A DNA stretch of 64,000 nucleotides from DATCJA01 sp963814955 (GCA_963814955.1 CAWFEX010000013.1:372001-436000); one strand, 5' to 3'. Counted from the stretch's first letter, positions 28,005 to 37,129 are shown. The notes: generated by a model from the letters alone, not told the origin. Numbers and translations are program-made.

Positions 28005-29042
28005 TCAGTTGCCGACGTAGAGCTCGCGGGTCACGGTGTTGATGCAGACCGGAGCGCGCAGGAGCGGCGCGATCGCTCGCGTCTTCGGAAATTCGTCGCG
28101 AATCGCCAGACCGAGGGGCCCCATGGGCATGTCCAGCATGCGGTTCCGGTGCCCGTCGTGGTGGGTCGGCAGCATCAGGTCCGGCTTGAACAAGCGGACG
28201 TATTCCATCGTGATCGGAATGGCGAGCTCGCCGCCGTAATACGGAATGAAGCCGACGTCGACCTTCGGCTTGCCCTGCATGATCTTTCGTTCCGCGTCAG
28301 TGGTCGGCCCCGCGCTGTCCGTGTAGAACATCGTGAAGCCATTGTCGAACGTGAAGAAATACGCGATGGTGCCTTCCTTGATGAGCCGGTCGCGCTCCTC
28401 AGCCGTGGTCGGCACCATTCCGCCAAGCCGTCGGTCGTGCGCCTGCTCCTGCGGTGTGAGGCCGCCTTTCAGGCTGATCGCGGCCGCCGCCGCCCGATCC
28501 TTCTGCATGTACTCGTTCGGCACGATGTTGTGGTGGCCGAGAACGGCCTCCACCGTGAAGCCGTTGAATTTGAATGTCTCGCCGCCGAGTCCCTTGACCG
28601 CTGCCATTTTTTTGTCATCGACGCGTCCCGTTCCCCTGATCCATCGCATCGCGATTGGATCGGCCACGACGAGCGCGCCCGTCTTTTCGCCGATATACGG
28701 TGCGTCCCACAAGTGCTCACCGTGTGCGTGCCCGATGAGAATCGCGTCGACATCTTTCGTCATCATTTCGGGCGTGACGTCGCTCTGTTCCCACCACGAG
28801 AGCATGTCGATGCCCGCGTCCAGGAGGACGACGTTGTCGCGGTATGCCAGCTCGTAGTTCGCCACGCCAAGGAAGCGGAGAACGGCGACGTCGGGGTTCT
28901 GCGGCCGCGGCCCACCAGCCGCGGTCGGCATGAGGCTCGAACACGCGGGCTCCTTGTCGAGGGCTGGATACGACCCTTGAGCGGATGCGGTAGACGCGAA
29001 GGCAAGAAAAGTGAGCAGTACGACGGCGGTTCTGGTCGGCAT
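28005..29042 (-). CDS. Secreted MBL-fold protein with HAHGEH variant motif
   Basis: 345 residues, signal peptide to about 22 (STASAQG). It parallels the next gene: VLRFLGVANYELAYRDNVVLLD, LIGHAHGEHLWDAPY, AVLGHHNIVPNEY, FDNGFTMFYTDSAGP and LPTHHDGHRN. The usual HxHxDH is HAHGEH, with Glu in place of the aspartate that holds the second metal. In other MBL subfamilies this changes metal binding without abolishing it, so activity is uncertain. 16 bp separate it from the downstream paralogue; both probably form an operon. Confidence 0.8.
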   Translation of the reverse strand: MPTRTAVVLLTFLAFASTASAQGSYPALDKEPACSSLMPTAAGGPRPQNPDVAVLRFLGVANYELAYRDNVVLLDAGIDMLSWWEQSDVTPEMMTKDVDAILIGHAHGEHLWDAPYIGEKTGALVVADPIAMRWIRGTGRVDDKKMAAVKGLGGETFKFNGFTVEAVLGHHNIVPNEYMQKDRAAAAAISLKGGLTPQEQAHDRRLGGMVPTTAEERDRLIKEGTIAYFFTFDNGFTMFYTDSAGPTTDAERKIMQGKPKVDVGFIPYYGGELAIPITMEYVRLFKPDLMLPTHHDGHRNRMLDMPMGPLGLAIRDEFPKTRAIAPLLRAPVCINTVTRELYVGN

Positions 29043-29080
29043 TATTACTCCAGCTGAGGCGCGCCTAATGTAACTCAGAA

Positions 29081-29104
29081 GTCCAGCTAAAGCTGGACAC
29101 TACG
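29081..29104. repeat. REP variant, stem GTCCAGCT/AGCTGGAC
   Basis: On the minus strand, GTAG followed by TGTCCAGCT and AGCTGGAC around TTTA. Compared with the common REP, both stem arms have a matching G-to-A/C-to-T change, i.e. a compensated pair. Confidence 0.8.
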
Positions 29105-29148
29105 TATGGACGCGGTTACCCGCTACGTACGGACCGCGGTGACCGCGG

Positions 29149-30366
29149 TTACCCGCGCGGACGTTGTCTTGTGATGCCCCAGATCAGCCGCGTCAAGGGA
29201 TCGGGATCCTTCAGGCGGAAATCAACCCACGTCATGGCGTTCAGAAAAATCGGCAGCTCCACGTTATCGGGCGCGTCCGGCAGCAGCACCGGAATAACGG
29301 GACTGTTGCGCTTTTTGAACTCGCGGAGGAATCCATCGAGCTCCTGCTGCTGCCACGGTCCGATGCCGGCCGCGCCTACGAACACCGCCGCGGTCCGAAT
29401 GCTGCCGATCTGCTTTTCGAGCAGTTGCTGCCAGGGCTGCCCCGGAGGCAATTCACGTTCGTCGAGCCACGTCAGCAGGCCACGTTCCTCTAACAAATCG
29501 GCGATGCGCCGCACCGAGGGCTTGTCGGCGCCGTTGTGGCACAGGAATACGTCGAATTCGCCACAGGCGCGTTTTCTGTCCAGCTCCCGCTTCGTCGAAA
29601 GTCGCTCCGCGGCGAGCTCGGCAGCCGCAGCACGTGCTGCGGCGTCTGCGGCCGCATCAATGGTGTGAGCATCGGCGGCCGTGCGAAGCGATGCGCCCAC
29701 TGCACTCACCGCAGCAGCCGGCGTCACATCAACGAGGCGGGCATCGGGCGAACCGCTCTTCAGGAGCAACGACGCATCGCTGGCGATATCTGCAAGCGCG
29801 CCGTGCGCGTGCGAAGCCGCTTCCTGCATGGTGGATCCTGTGGCCAGGCTCGCATACAGGCGGGCAGCGAACACGGCCTGCGGCCGGCCGCGGAGCGTGC
29901 CCTCGGAAACCATGACGGACGGCCCGCGATCCCACAGCGCAGCGGGGGACGCGTCGAACGCCGAATCGCGCGCACACGGCTGTAAAACGGTGAGCTGCAG
30001 GGTTTGATGCTGACTCAGGAGAGTTCCGAGATATGGCGTGGTGATGCTGCGCGCGCCGCGGCTCGTATTCTCGAGCGTGAGCGTGCCGTATCGCGCGGCA
30101 GCCCGCCAGCTCGCGTGCCCGATGAAGTGGAGAACATGACACGGGCTCGCGGCGAGCCGCTGTTTCAGTGCCTGCTCGGTGGCGGGCACCACACGGTCAA
30201 CGGCGACGAGACCCTGAGCCTCGAGCGACTTCAGCGCGTTCGAGAGATCCTGCCACGCCGCTTCGGCGTCGAAGGCCGCCGCGTCGCGGGGACAGGGAAT
30301 AATCACCACAACGCGCAGCGGCAGCCCCGTCAACCGATCTGCTCCGGCGCCACCCGTACCGGTCAC
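29149..30366 (-). CDS. CHAT protease-TIR fusion protein
   Basis: 405 residues. Residues 15-205 form a CHAT (caspase-like) domain: HFIGHASW supplies the catalytic His84, and TVLQPCARD the catalytic Cys131, followed by VMVSEGTLRGRPQAVFAARLYASLATG. An alanine-rich helical linker spans 235-260. Residues 271-395 form a TIR domain: FDVFLCHNGADK, GLLTWLDERELPPGQPW, and WQQQELDGFL with Glu342 where NADase TIRs carry the catalytic glutamate. The GTG start overlaps the M48 peptidase stop as GTGA, so translation is coupled. Such fusions point to immune or cell-death signalling: proteolysis plus NAD cleavage. No phage-defence proof exists here. Confidence 0.85.
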   Translation of the reverse strand: MTGTGGAGADRLTGLPLRVVVIIPCPRDAAAFDAEAAWQDLSNALKSLEAQGLVAVDRVVPATEQALKQRLAASPCHVLHFIGHASWRAAARYGTLTLENTSRGARSITTPYLGTLLSQHQTLQLTVLQPCARDSAFDASPAALWDRGPSVMVSEGTLRGRPQAVFAARLYASLATGSTMQEAASHAHGALADIASDASLLLKSGSPDARLVDVTPAAAVSAVGASLRTAADAHTIDAAADAAARAAAAELAAERLSTKRELDRKRACGEFDVFLCHNGADKPSVRRIADLLEERGLLTWLDERELPPGQPWQQLLEKQIGSIRTAAVFVGAAGIGPWQQQELDGFLREFKKRNSPVIPVLLPDAPDNVELPIFLNAMTWVDFRLKDPDPLTRLIWGITRQRPRG

Positions 30367-31355
30367 GACGGCTGCAGGTCGCCGGCCGCCGCTGCACCCG
30401 AGGATTTGGGCACAGCGGTACCGCAGCCGGGGCAGAAGCGTGCGGTGGGAATGAGTGCGTGCCCGCAGTGCGTGCAGAAACTTGCGACGCCAAGCGGCAG
30501 GCTGCCAGGCTGCGGGCCCGCCAGCGTGTGTTCGGTGTTCACGACCTTCTCGTAGTCACCGCTGTCGACCCACGCCAGAAACTGGCTTGCCCTCATCACC
30601 GTCCACGGATGAGTCTGTCCCATCGTGCTCAAGGCCTTCACGAGCCAGTTCAACTTGTCGGCGTCGAGCGCCTTGAACTCGCGCGCCTGCTCGATGAAAT
30701 CCTCCGGATTGATCGCGTCGTGATATTTCTGCGGCAGGCCGGCAATCTTGATCATCGCGGTGATCGGGACATTGGCGTCCTGACAGGCGAGCAGCCCGGC
30801 GCGATCGGCGGTGAACTCCGACATCCGCTTCCAGTTCAGCAGCGCCACCTGGAGACCTGCACTGAGCAGCTCTCCGAGGCCAAACGTCGCGCCTCCGACG
30901 ATGGCGCCGATAACGGGAAGGAACTCCGCAATCTGGTAATACAGCACGTGACCGCTCTTGATGTGCCCCACTTCATGCGCGATCACGAAGAAGAGCTCGT
31001 CGTCGGTCAGGAGGTCGACGGCTCCGGCATTCAGGACGATGAGAGGTCGCTCGACTCCTGCCGTGAAGGCATTCAGGTCCGACCCGGATGCGATGTACAG
31101 GTCGGGCGGCTTGGGTAGATCGAGGATGTCGCAGGCGGCCATGAGCTTTTCGTGCACGTCCGGCACGCTGTCGGGGGTGACGCGCAAATGGCTGCCAGTC
31201 AGCTGCACGCGCAGGAGGCGTTCAAAGCCCCACTCGTTGCATTTGCGGACGACGGTCTCGAGTCCGTTGCTTTTCTGGAGCGCGTTGAGCGCCTGCGCGT
31301 CGAGCGGATGTTCGTAGGTTTGCGGTCGTAATCCGGTCAGCTTTTTGCGCGCCAT
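30363..31355 (-). CDS. M48-family metallopeptidase with C-terminal zinc ribbon
   Basis: The ATG at 31355 gives 330 residues. The zinc-protease motif HEVGHIKSGH sits in FFVIAHEVGHIKSGHVLYY near residue 140, followed by hydrophobic helices (FLPVIGAIVGGATFGLGELL) and EFTADRAGLL, where the glutamate is the third zinc ligand. The last 45 residues are a zinc ribbon, CTHCGHALIPTARFCPGCG. Membrane-associated M48 enzymes degrade damaged membrane proteins. The ribbon matches that of the upstream TM2 protein, suggesting a shared partner. It is the middle gene of a three-gene operon and overlaps the CHAT-TIR gene by 4 bp. Confidence 0.88.
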   Translation of the reverse strand: MARKKLTGLRPQTYEHPLDAQALNALQKSNGLETVVRKCNEWGFERLLRVQLTGSHLRVTPDSVPDVHEKLMAACDILDLPKPPDLYIASGSDLNAFTAGVERPLIVLNAGAVDLLTDDELFFVIAHEVGHIKSGHVLYYQIAEFLPVIGAIVGGATFGLGELLSAGLQVALLNWKRMSEFTADRAGLLACQDANVPITAMIKIAGLPQKYHDAINPEDFIEQAREFKALDADKLNWLVKALSTMGQTHPWTVMRASQFLAWVDSGDYEKVVNTEHTLAGPQPGSLPLGVASFCTHCGHALIPTARFCPGCGTAVPKSSGAAAAGDLQPS

Positions 31356-31357
31356 CG

Positions 31358-31726
31358 TCACCACCGTTGCGCAGTGCCGTTGGCGACCCGATATGCATCG
31401 ATAGCAGACCAGATCGAGACGGCCAGCCACCCGAGCCCCAGGGTCGGCGCGGCCGCCACGAGCGCGATCACGAGCATGATCGCGCCTTTCTTGGTGTCGC
31501 CGTTGTAGAACTGGCCAACGCCGACGATCAGAACCGACAGAACCGTGGCGAGCACGGGATTCTTGCCTGTCACGCTCCGCGATTCCACGAGTGGGGGCGG
31601 GGGCGCGCCGCCGCGCGTCCGCGGATCCAACGGAGGGGGTACAGGTGCCTGCGACAGTGGGGCCCCACACTTGAAACAGAACTTCGCGGTTGCATCGTTG
31701 GACGCGCCACACTGCGCACAGAACAT
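31358..31726 (-). CDS. Zinc-ribbon TM2-domain membrane protein
   Basis: 122 residues: an N-terminal zinc ribbon (CAQCGASNDATAKFCFKCG), a proline-rich linker, then a TM2 domain of two membrane helices (LATVLSVLIVGVGQFYNGD and AIMLVIALVAAAPTLGLGWL) ending in IWSAIDAYRVA. TM2 proteins are of unknown function. Its stop is 2 bp before the M48 peptidase start, so it is the first gene of the operon that ends with CHAT-TIR. A natural membrane anchor or sensor for the system. Confidence 0.85.
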   Translation of the reverse strand: MFCAQCGASNDATAKFCFKCGAPLSQAPVPPPLDPRTRGGAPPPPLVESRSVTGKNPVLATVLSVLIVGVGQFYNGDTKKGAIMLVIALVAAAPTLGLGWLAVSIWSAIDAYRVANGTAQRW

Positions 31727-31828
31727 GATTCCTCCCGAGCATCCGCCTTTCCGGCGTCTGCGCGGAGATTATACGCATGGCGCGCCGTGCAATGGCGTGC
31801 ACGCCAAAGATCTGCGCAGCAACCCCTT

Positions 31829-31883
31829 GTACTTTTGACTTTTGACTTTTGACTTTTGACCTTTGACCTTTGACTTTTGACCT
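31829..31883. repeat. TTTTGAC tandem repeat
   Basis: Seven degenerate 7-bp units of TTTTGAC/CTTTGAC between the AlkD-like gene and the TM2 operon. Complement of the array at 11008. Confidence 0.8.
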
Positions 31884-31892
31884 ACGTGTTTC

Positions 31893-32566
31893 TCAATCCC
31901 CCAGATGTCTGCGTCGAAGCTTTTCGGGGAAACGCTCGATCGCGTATCGGAGCATCGTGCGGGGCATTCTTGCCGCATAGACGCGAAGAAATTTCTCCTC
32001 GACCTGCTGGTCGCGCTTCCCGATTTCGCGGAGCATCCACCCGACCGCTTTATGGATGAGGTCGTGTGGGTCGTTCAACAGCATGCGCGCGATAGCCAAC
32101 GTCGTTTCGAATTCGCCCGCCTTGATGTAATGAAACGTGGCAAGGATCGCGATGCGCCGGTCCCATATGGATGAGGATTTCGCGAGCCGCTTCAGAATGC
32201 GCCGGTCGGCGCCGCGGAGGTGCGCTCCGACAATGTGTTCGGCAGAACAGTCGACGAGATCCCAGTTGTTGATTCGACGGCGGTTGCGAAGGTATGCGCG
32301 ATAAATCGCGGCGCGGCGCCTCACGTCGCCGCGCTGATACTGCCCGATCAGAATCAGGAGGGCGAGCAGCCGTTCCTCATGCCACGGGGACTCGAGCAAA
32401 CGCGAGATGTCCTGTAGCGGAAGGTTCCGATATATGCGTGACAGTTGCCGGAGCTCGGGTACTTTGATGCCGAGAAATCGATCGCCGGCCGCGTATTCTC
32501 CTGGCGCGGTCTTGAAAAACCGTTGCAGCCCCTTCGCCCTGAGTGGATTCGCCAGGGCTCTCGTTC
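31893..32566 (-). CDS. AlkD-like DNA alkylation repair protein
   Basis: HEAT-repeat family with LRAKGLQRFFKTAPGEYAAG, RFLGIKVPELRQLSR, SPWHEERLLALLILIGQY, INNWDLVDCSAEHIVG, HYIKAGEFETTLAIARMLL and LIHKAVGWMLREIGKRD, all typical of AlkD DNA glycosylases that remove alkylated purines. The asparagine-tryptophan-aspartate of NNWDLVD is part of the catalytic face. The start is unresolved: the frame stays open to 32900 without a good start codon after the conserved region begins, so I give only the conserved part. A 5' frameshift is possible. Confidence 0.8.
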
Positions 32567-32821
32567 GACGTGGACCGCAGCCGCGGAGGCCGGTGGGGAT
32601 GCGTGTGCCGATCGGCTCACGTCCGAAGGATACAGGGTCGCGCGACGTCGACCCGCAGGGACTACGCGCCTGGCGAGGCGCGCGCCCGAGCCCGCAACAG
32701 TCTGACAGCTGCGCATTCGGCAGCTCAGCAATTCGTGCAATTGTCCGGTTTTGAGATTGACACGGATCGGTTGCCCAGTTAGCTTCGCTTCCTCCGCCTC
32801 GACTCGAAGGCCAAGGTCTGC

Positions 32822-33685
32822 ATGGGTGCGATTCTCGTTCGCGTCGGCGATGCCGGTCGCAAACCGCTCGACGACGTGATGGATATTCAGGTCGTTTCAA
32901 CGCGCACCGACAGCGTCGTCGCGTCGGTGCCCGATGTCCGCGGCACGCGATCTACCAAGGTGCGGGGACTCGTCGAGCGGGAGCCATACCTGATCAAGGT
33001 GTTCCCGATGCGCCACCGGCCGGTCGCGCAATTCGTTTTCGCCGGAACAGACGCGGCGCCCGCATCGGTGCAGCTCTACACTCCATTGCATCCGGAACGG
33101 GTACGCTCGACCACGTTTCCCTCCTTTTCCGATGTTCACGCCGATCTCAGGCGCGTCCTCGAGTCCTCTACGGTGGAGGGCATCGAAGGGAAAGGCCAGA
33201 CTCTGTACGACGGTCTCAGCGACGTGCAAAAGGCGGGGCTGCTGAACCTGTTCACCAAGATGTCCGCGTTCGGCTTCGACGATCGAAGGTCTGTCTGGTC
33301 TTTCGTGGACAGGCTCGTTCGCGTGCGAGCGGATCGCATCTTCGCCGATGTACAGCCCGCCCTTCGCGATCTCGTGAAGAGCGGCATTGCATCGGAACGG
33401 TTTCGTGAAGTCTCAGGTTCGTTGCACACCCCTCCTCCCGGCTACTGCGCGGCAGGTTCGTTCAAAACGCCGGAACATTACGGAAACATGCAGCTGACGT
33501 TCTTCTCGACCGTGGAAGCGCCGCTGGCGTTCAGAGTCGACGCCGACATCGACGACGCCGCCGGACTGGGCCATGTGTTCCAGGTGATCCGCAACCACCT
33601 GACGCAGGGCACCACGCATCCGTACGACATTCACCAGATTCTCGTGTTTCGCCAGGAAGTGATGCCGCCATACGACCTGGCCTGA
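32822..33685 (+). CDS. Protein of unknown function upstream of a lipase
   Basis: 287 residues, no signal peptide or membrane segment. Residues 1-95 look like a beta-sandwich (DIQVVSTRTDSVVASVPDVRG, EPYLIKVFPMRHRPVAQFVF), followed by a helical middle (DVQKAGLLNLFTKMSAFGF, WSFVDRLVRVRADRIF) and a C-terminal beta-rich part (TPPPGYCAAGSFKTPEHYGN, QLTFFSTVEAPLAFRVDADI). Not recognised. The lipase-like gene starts 33 bp downstream and is surely co-transcribed, so this may be its lectin-like or substrate-presenting partner. It opposes the operons on either side. Confidence 0.6.
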   Translation: MGAILVRVGDAGRKPLDDVMDIQVVSTRTDSVVASVPDVRGTRSTKVRGLVEREPYLIKVFPMRHRPVAQFVFAGTDAAPASVQLYTPLHPERVRSTTFPSFSDVHADLRRVLESSTVEGIEGKGQTLYDGLSDVQKAGLLNLFTKMSAFGFDDRRSVWSFVDRLVRVRADRIFADVQPALRDLVKSGIASERFREVSGSLHTPPPGYCAAGSFKTPEHYGNMQLTFFSTVEAPLAFRVDADIDDAAGLGHVFQVIRNHLTQGTTHPYDIHQILVFRQEVMPPYDLA

Positions 33686-33718
33686 GTCCCGCCAAATACC
33701 CTGGGGGAGGAGATCCAG

Positions 33719-35314
33719 ATGCCCACCAACGAGCACGTCCCGCTGATCCTCATTCGGGGATTCGGGGGGCTCAGCGTTGACGACGAACGTCAGGTTGCGT
33801 ACCAGGGCTTCAACGAAGGCACCGTCTACCCGCATAAACGCGGCGAGAACTACATATACGAGGGCCTCGTCCTCAAGTACCTGAAGTCGCAGTGGCAGTA
33901 TCACGACGCGACAAACGTCGTCGGCTATTACGGCAATCCGGTGCTGGAGGACGCGGAGCTGCCCCAGCCGCTGCGGGCCCTCGACCGGAAGTACTTTTCC
34001 GGTGACCGCGTGGTCATCGACCCTGGCACGGCACTCGAGCTGCTGAAGGCGCCTGGCGACACGCGCAAGAGCCTCTGGGTGTTCCGTTACTACGACCTGA
34101 ATGCGCGGAACTTCAAGGTGTATGGCGAGGCGCTGGCGCGGCTCATCGATTTCGTGCGCGATCTGACCGCGCTGAAGAGCGGGTCACTCGCCTCGAAACT
34201 GCCCGTGAACATCATCGCCCACTCGATGGGCGGCCTGATCGTCCGCGAGCTGGTTCAGGTGACGCTTCCAGGGCTCGGCCGACGGGCTGACGAATGCATC
34301 AACAAGATCGTGACGCTCGGAACGCCGCACCGGGGCATTTCCTTTCAGGGGATTCGTGACTGGAAGTTCACCGAAGCGGACGAGGAGCTGGAGCGATTCA
34401 ATCCCGACGCGCAGGCAGACGCGGCGCAGCGGTGGTCGTACGTGAATTTCGCAAAACACTTTCCGCCAGAGCGCGTCCTCTGCGTGGTCGGCACGAACTA
34501 CCGTACGTACGGAACGCGCGTCGCAACCGTGCTGAACCGGTTGTTTTCGACACCGCAGGAGTACGGCTGGAACTACAACCGCAGCGACGGTCTCGTCAAG
34601 CAGACGTCGGCGCAGCTGCCGGGCGCGCCGCGAACGTTCATCCACAAGTGCCATGGCGGACCCGATTCGGTCGTGACGGCACGCGAGTCGTTCGAAGTGG
34701 CGACGCGCTTCTTTCACGGGGACATCCACGCACGAGTCAATCTTGCCAGCGCGCGCGTCACGCGAGGGCTGGATCGCTTCGGTAAGAGCGAGATCTTTTT
34801 CGGGATGTCGGTGAAGCCCCGGCGCGTCGATTTCGACCTCTTTCACCAGAGCGCCGAGGCCGAGAACTGCTACGGCCCATTCCGCAACCCCGACCTCAGC
34901 GATCCGCCAAGCGAGAAGGGGTTTCCGGGCTGGGCTGGGCCCGACCGTCTCATCTATGAAGGATGGTTTGATTCGTCGCGGATTTCGCTCGATCGGCCGG
35001 CCGCCACGCGCGATCTCGTTATCAGGCTCGATTTCTACGTCGGTGAACGCGATCTGCTCGGAGTTGGATTCTCCGACAATGTGATCTTTCGCAAACAGTA
35101 TTACCTGCGCGCGGTTGCGCCCGGTCCCGAAAGCTTCGCGGCGTCGATGACAGGATCCAGATGTTCCTGTACACGGACGAAGGCTTCGCCGACGACATGG
35201 CCGGGCAAACCAATGACGTTTGAAAGCGGCCGCTGGATGTTTGCAATTGGAGGCACAGGGTTCGAGGCGCAGCTTGGTATCCAGCTCGAGTACGTCGGCG
35301 CCGCGACTGTGTGA
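33719..35314 (+). CDS. Alpha/beta-hydrolase (lipase/PGAP1-like) with C-terminal beta domain
   Basis: 531 residues. The nucleophile elbow is IIAHSMGGL (Ser near residue 166), followed by TLGTPHRGISFQGI, typical of lipases and PGAP1-like esterases, with VLCVVGTNYRTYG and HKCHGGPDSVV giving possible acid and histidine residues. The last 180 residues form a beta-rich domain. Two compensating frameshifts seem to lie near 35147 and 35215: the other frame reads DDRIQMFLYTDEGFADDMAG, which fits better than the given frame. Expected to release fatty acids from lipid. It may feed the fatty-acid oxidation enzymes in the divergent operon. Confidence 0.78.
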   Translation: MPTNEHVPLILIRGFGGLSVDDERQVAYQGFNEGTVYPHKRGENYIYEGLVLKYLKSQWQYHDATNVVGYYGNPVLEDAELPQPLRALDRKYFSGDRVVIDPGTALELLKAPGDTRKSLWVFRYYDLNARNFKVYGEALARLIDFVRDLTALKSGSLASKLPVNIIAHSMGGLIVRELVQVTLPGLGRRADECINKIVTLGTPHRGISFQGIRDWKFTEADEELERFNPDAQADAAQRWSYVNFAKHFPPERVLCVVGTNYRTYGTRVATVLNRLFSTPQEYGWNYNRSDGLVKQTSAQLPGAPRTFIHKCHGGPDSVVTARESFEVATRFFHGDIHARVNLASARVTRGLDRFGKSEIFFGMSVKPRRVDFDLFHQSAEAENCYGPFRNPDLSDPPSEKGFPGWAGPDRLIYEGWFDSSRISLDRPAATRDLVIRLDFYVGERDLLGVGFSDNVIFRKQYYLRAVAPGPESFAASMTGSRCSCTRTKASPTTWPGKPMTFESGRWMFAIGGTGFEAQLGIQLEYVGAATV

Positions 35315-35321
35315 TTCAACT

Positions 35322-35882
35322 TCAACGAGTCACGATTTCTTCGACGCGCCAGCCCCTGGAGACTGCTTCGGTCCTGAACTGCTCGGTCAGATCTTCCTGC
35401 CCGCGTGAAGCGCCGTCCCACACGATGAGCGCGCATTTTGCGGCGTGTGCCGCGGAGGCCAGCGCATCGCCCTCGTCCAGGATCGCGGTATTTGCTCTCG
35501 CATAGGCCCCGTCGCCTTCCTCGTTCCCAAGGATGACGAGGTCTCTCTCCGCCGCTGCGTCGGCGACGAGCCCGTCGAAGAGCGGACCCCAGTCTCCCGG
35601 TCTGTCAACGACCGAGGTCGTCCGAAAGCGATCGACGGCGAACGGCAGGATGACACGACGGCGAATGCCACGCGCGCGCGCCGCCTCCAGCGCCAGCAGA
35701 TCGGCGCCGCAGGCAGCCGACGAGACAACTGTGGAGGCCGAATGTTCCGCGAGCACCGAGGCGATCGCCTCGCCGACTCTGTCGCAATTGTGAAGAGGGA
35801 ATCGCGCGACGGCGGCGTCGGCTGCGTCGACTCGCCGTCCCGCCACCGCGACCACGGTCGCCGTGGCCCCGGCCTTGCTCAC
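35322..35882 (-). CDS. SLOG-like nucleotide-binding protein
   Basis: The GTG at 35882 overlaps the upstream stop as GTGA, fixing the start. 186 residues with a Rossmann-like design: VVAVAGRRVDAADAAVARF, VVSSAACGADLLALEAARA (reminiscent of the DprA/LOG phosphate-binding turn) and RRRVILPFAVDRF, then LVILGNEEGDGAYARAN. SLOG domains bind or make nucleotide-derived signals and are common in bacterial conflict systems with CHAT, TIR and TPR partners. Last gene of the five-gene alpha-dioxygenase operon. The SLOG call rests on pattern likeness and needs a profile search. Confidence 0.55.
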   Translation of the reverse strand: MSKAGATATVVAVAGRRVDAADAAVARFPLHNCDRVGEAIASVLAEHSASTVVSSAACGADLLALEAARARGIRRRVILPFAVDRFRTTSVVDRPGDWGPLFDGLVADAAAERDLVILGNEEGDGAYARANTAILDEGDALASAAHAAKCALIVWDGASRGQEDLTEQFRTEAVSRGWRVEEIVTR

Positions 35883-37129
35883 GCGGTCGCCCAGAGGGTG
35901 TCGGCGAGGAGCTGATTCAGGCGATCGAGCTGTGCGCGCGTGGTATCCAGCATCCAGGGAGCGGGCGCGGCGGCCTCGGCCTCCTTTTGCCATCGGGCTG
36001 CGGTGTCGCAGTCGCCGATCCCCAGCGCCGCCTCCCACAGCGTGGCGAGTACCCAATACCGGCTTGCGGCGTCGGGAGCGATCTCGAGCGCGCGCTCGCA
36101 GTATCGAATCACCTCCCGGCGCACGCGGCGCGCAATAACGAAGTCCGCAATCGCTTCGGTCTTGTCGCCGCCATGCTGGTGCTGGCGTGCGCGGCAGTTC
36201 AGAAGGAACGCGAGGTTGATGCCGTTGTAATAATCCTGCTTGAGATAAAAGCCCCGCTCGTATGCACCGATTGCGCCGTCGAGAAACGCGCGGTCGCGGT
36301 CGATGTCCCACAGCCGTTTGTGGACGGCCCCCCAGAGACCCAGCGTTTCGGGATCGTTCGTGATGTCGGGGTCGAGCTGGCGAAGATGCTCCCGCGCCGC
36401 GACCAGCGCGGCGCGCGGATCCGGCTGTTTCGACTTGTAGGTCGCAAGTGCCAGCTGTTGGACGACGTACTCGTCACGTGGCCGCATCTGCAGCACTGTT
36501 TCGAGCAGCCCCCGTGCGGTAGCGAAGTTGTTCTGCGCCATTTCGGTGCGGGCGATGCTGAGCAGCTGCTTGGCGTTCTGATCCGGCGTCTCCACCTCCG
36601 GTTGGGCTGTGATGCCGCGCGCTCGTGGTTCCTCCGCCGGCGGCTGGAGCTGCAGAAAGGTGTAGACGGGACTGTCAACCGCGTCGTTGTCCACGATCTG
36701 TCTGATCGCGGCCATCAGCTCGCCCTTGAATCGCGCCGCCTCCCGGCGACCGACATCGGTGCCGAGATGCTCGTAGCGGCGAATGACGATGTGGCTGAAG
36801 TCGAACGGATTCTTGAACTGCTGTTCGGCAACGATGATGGTGGCGCGGGGCCGCACGCCGTACCGGACGCCGAGCTCGTACGCCGCATTCAGATTGGACG
36901 TGGACAGATCGGCGATAACCAGATCGGCTCGAAACAGCGCGTCGTACATCGGTCCATCGATGGTGCCCGAATGGACGATTTCGTCCGCTCGCACGCAGCG
37001 GAGTCCGGCCGCGACGACGGCCTCCTTGATCACCTCGTACGAGGCGTCGAGGTTGAGGGCGCGGCCAGTTGCGAGATCGGTTTTCTCACCGAAGCCCTGA
37101 ACGACGAAGCAGGTTTTCTGTCCGGTCAT
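35879..37129 (-). CDS. Deoxyribosyltransferase-like domain plus TPR protein
   Basis: 416 residues. Residues 1-110 resemble the nucleoside 2-deoxyribosyltransferase/TIR-like fold: CFVVQGFGEKTD, DGPMYDALFRADLVIADLS and NLNAAYELGVRYGVRP. Residues 180-400 are TPR-like helices (LLSIARTEMAQNNFATARGL, YYNGINLAFLLNCRARQ, RYWVLATLWEAALGIGD), of the kind labelled TRAFs-binding or TPR-S in conflict systems. Starts ATGA-overlapping the catalase-like gene and ends overlapping the SLOG-like gene. A predicted sensor/effector: base or NAD-like ligand handling plus protein scaffold. No activity is proven. Confidence 0.7.
   Translation of the reverse strand: MTGQKTCFVVQGFGEKTDLATGRALNLDASYEVIKEAVVAAGLRCVRADEIVHSGTIDGPMYDALFRADLVIADLSTSNLNAAYELGVRYGVRPRATIIVAEQQFKNPFDFSHIVIRRYEHLGTDVGRREAARFKGELMAAIRQIVDNDAVDSPVYTFLQLQPPAEEPRARGITAQPEVETPDQNAKQLLSIARTEMAQNNFATARGLLETVLQMRPRDEYVVQQLALATYKSKQPDPRAALVAAREHLRQLDPDITNDPETLGLWGAVHKRLWDIDRDRAFLDGAIGAYERGFYLKQDYYNGINLAFLLNCRARQHQHGGDKTEAIADFVIARRVRREVIRYCERALEIAPDAASRYWVLATLWEAALGIGDCDTAARWQKEAEAAAPAPWMLDTTRAQLDRLNQLLADTLWATA

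Noticed and set aside
27309..29057. 582-codon plus-strand frame
   Set aside because: Antisense to the two MBL-fold genes, which show clear motifs; this frame has none.
36199..36678. Minus-strand 159-codon frame in the TPR gene
   Set aside because: A shifted frame of the TPR gene on the same strand, with no start context.
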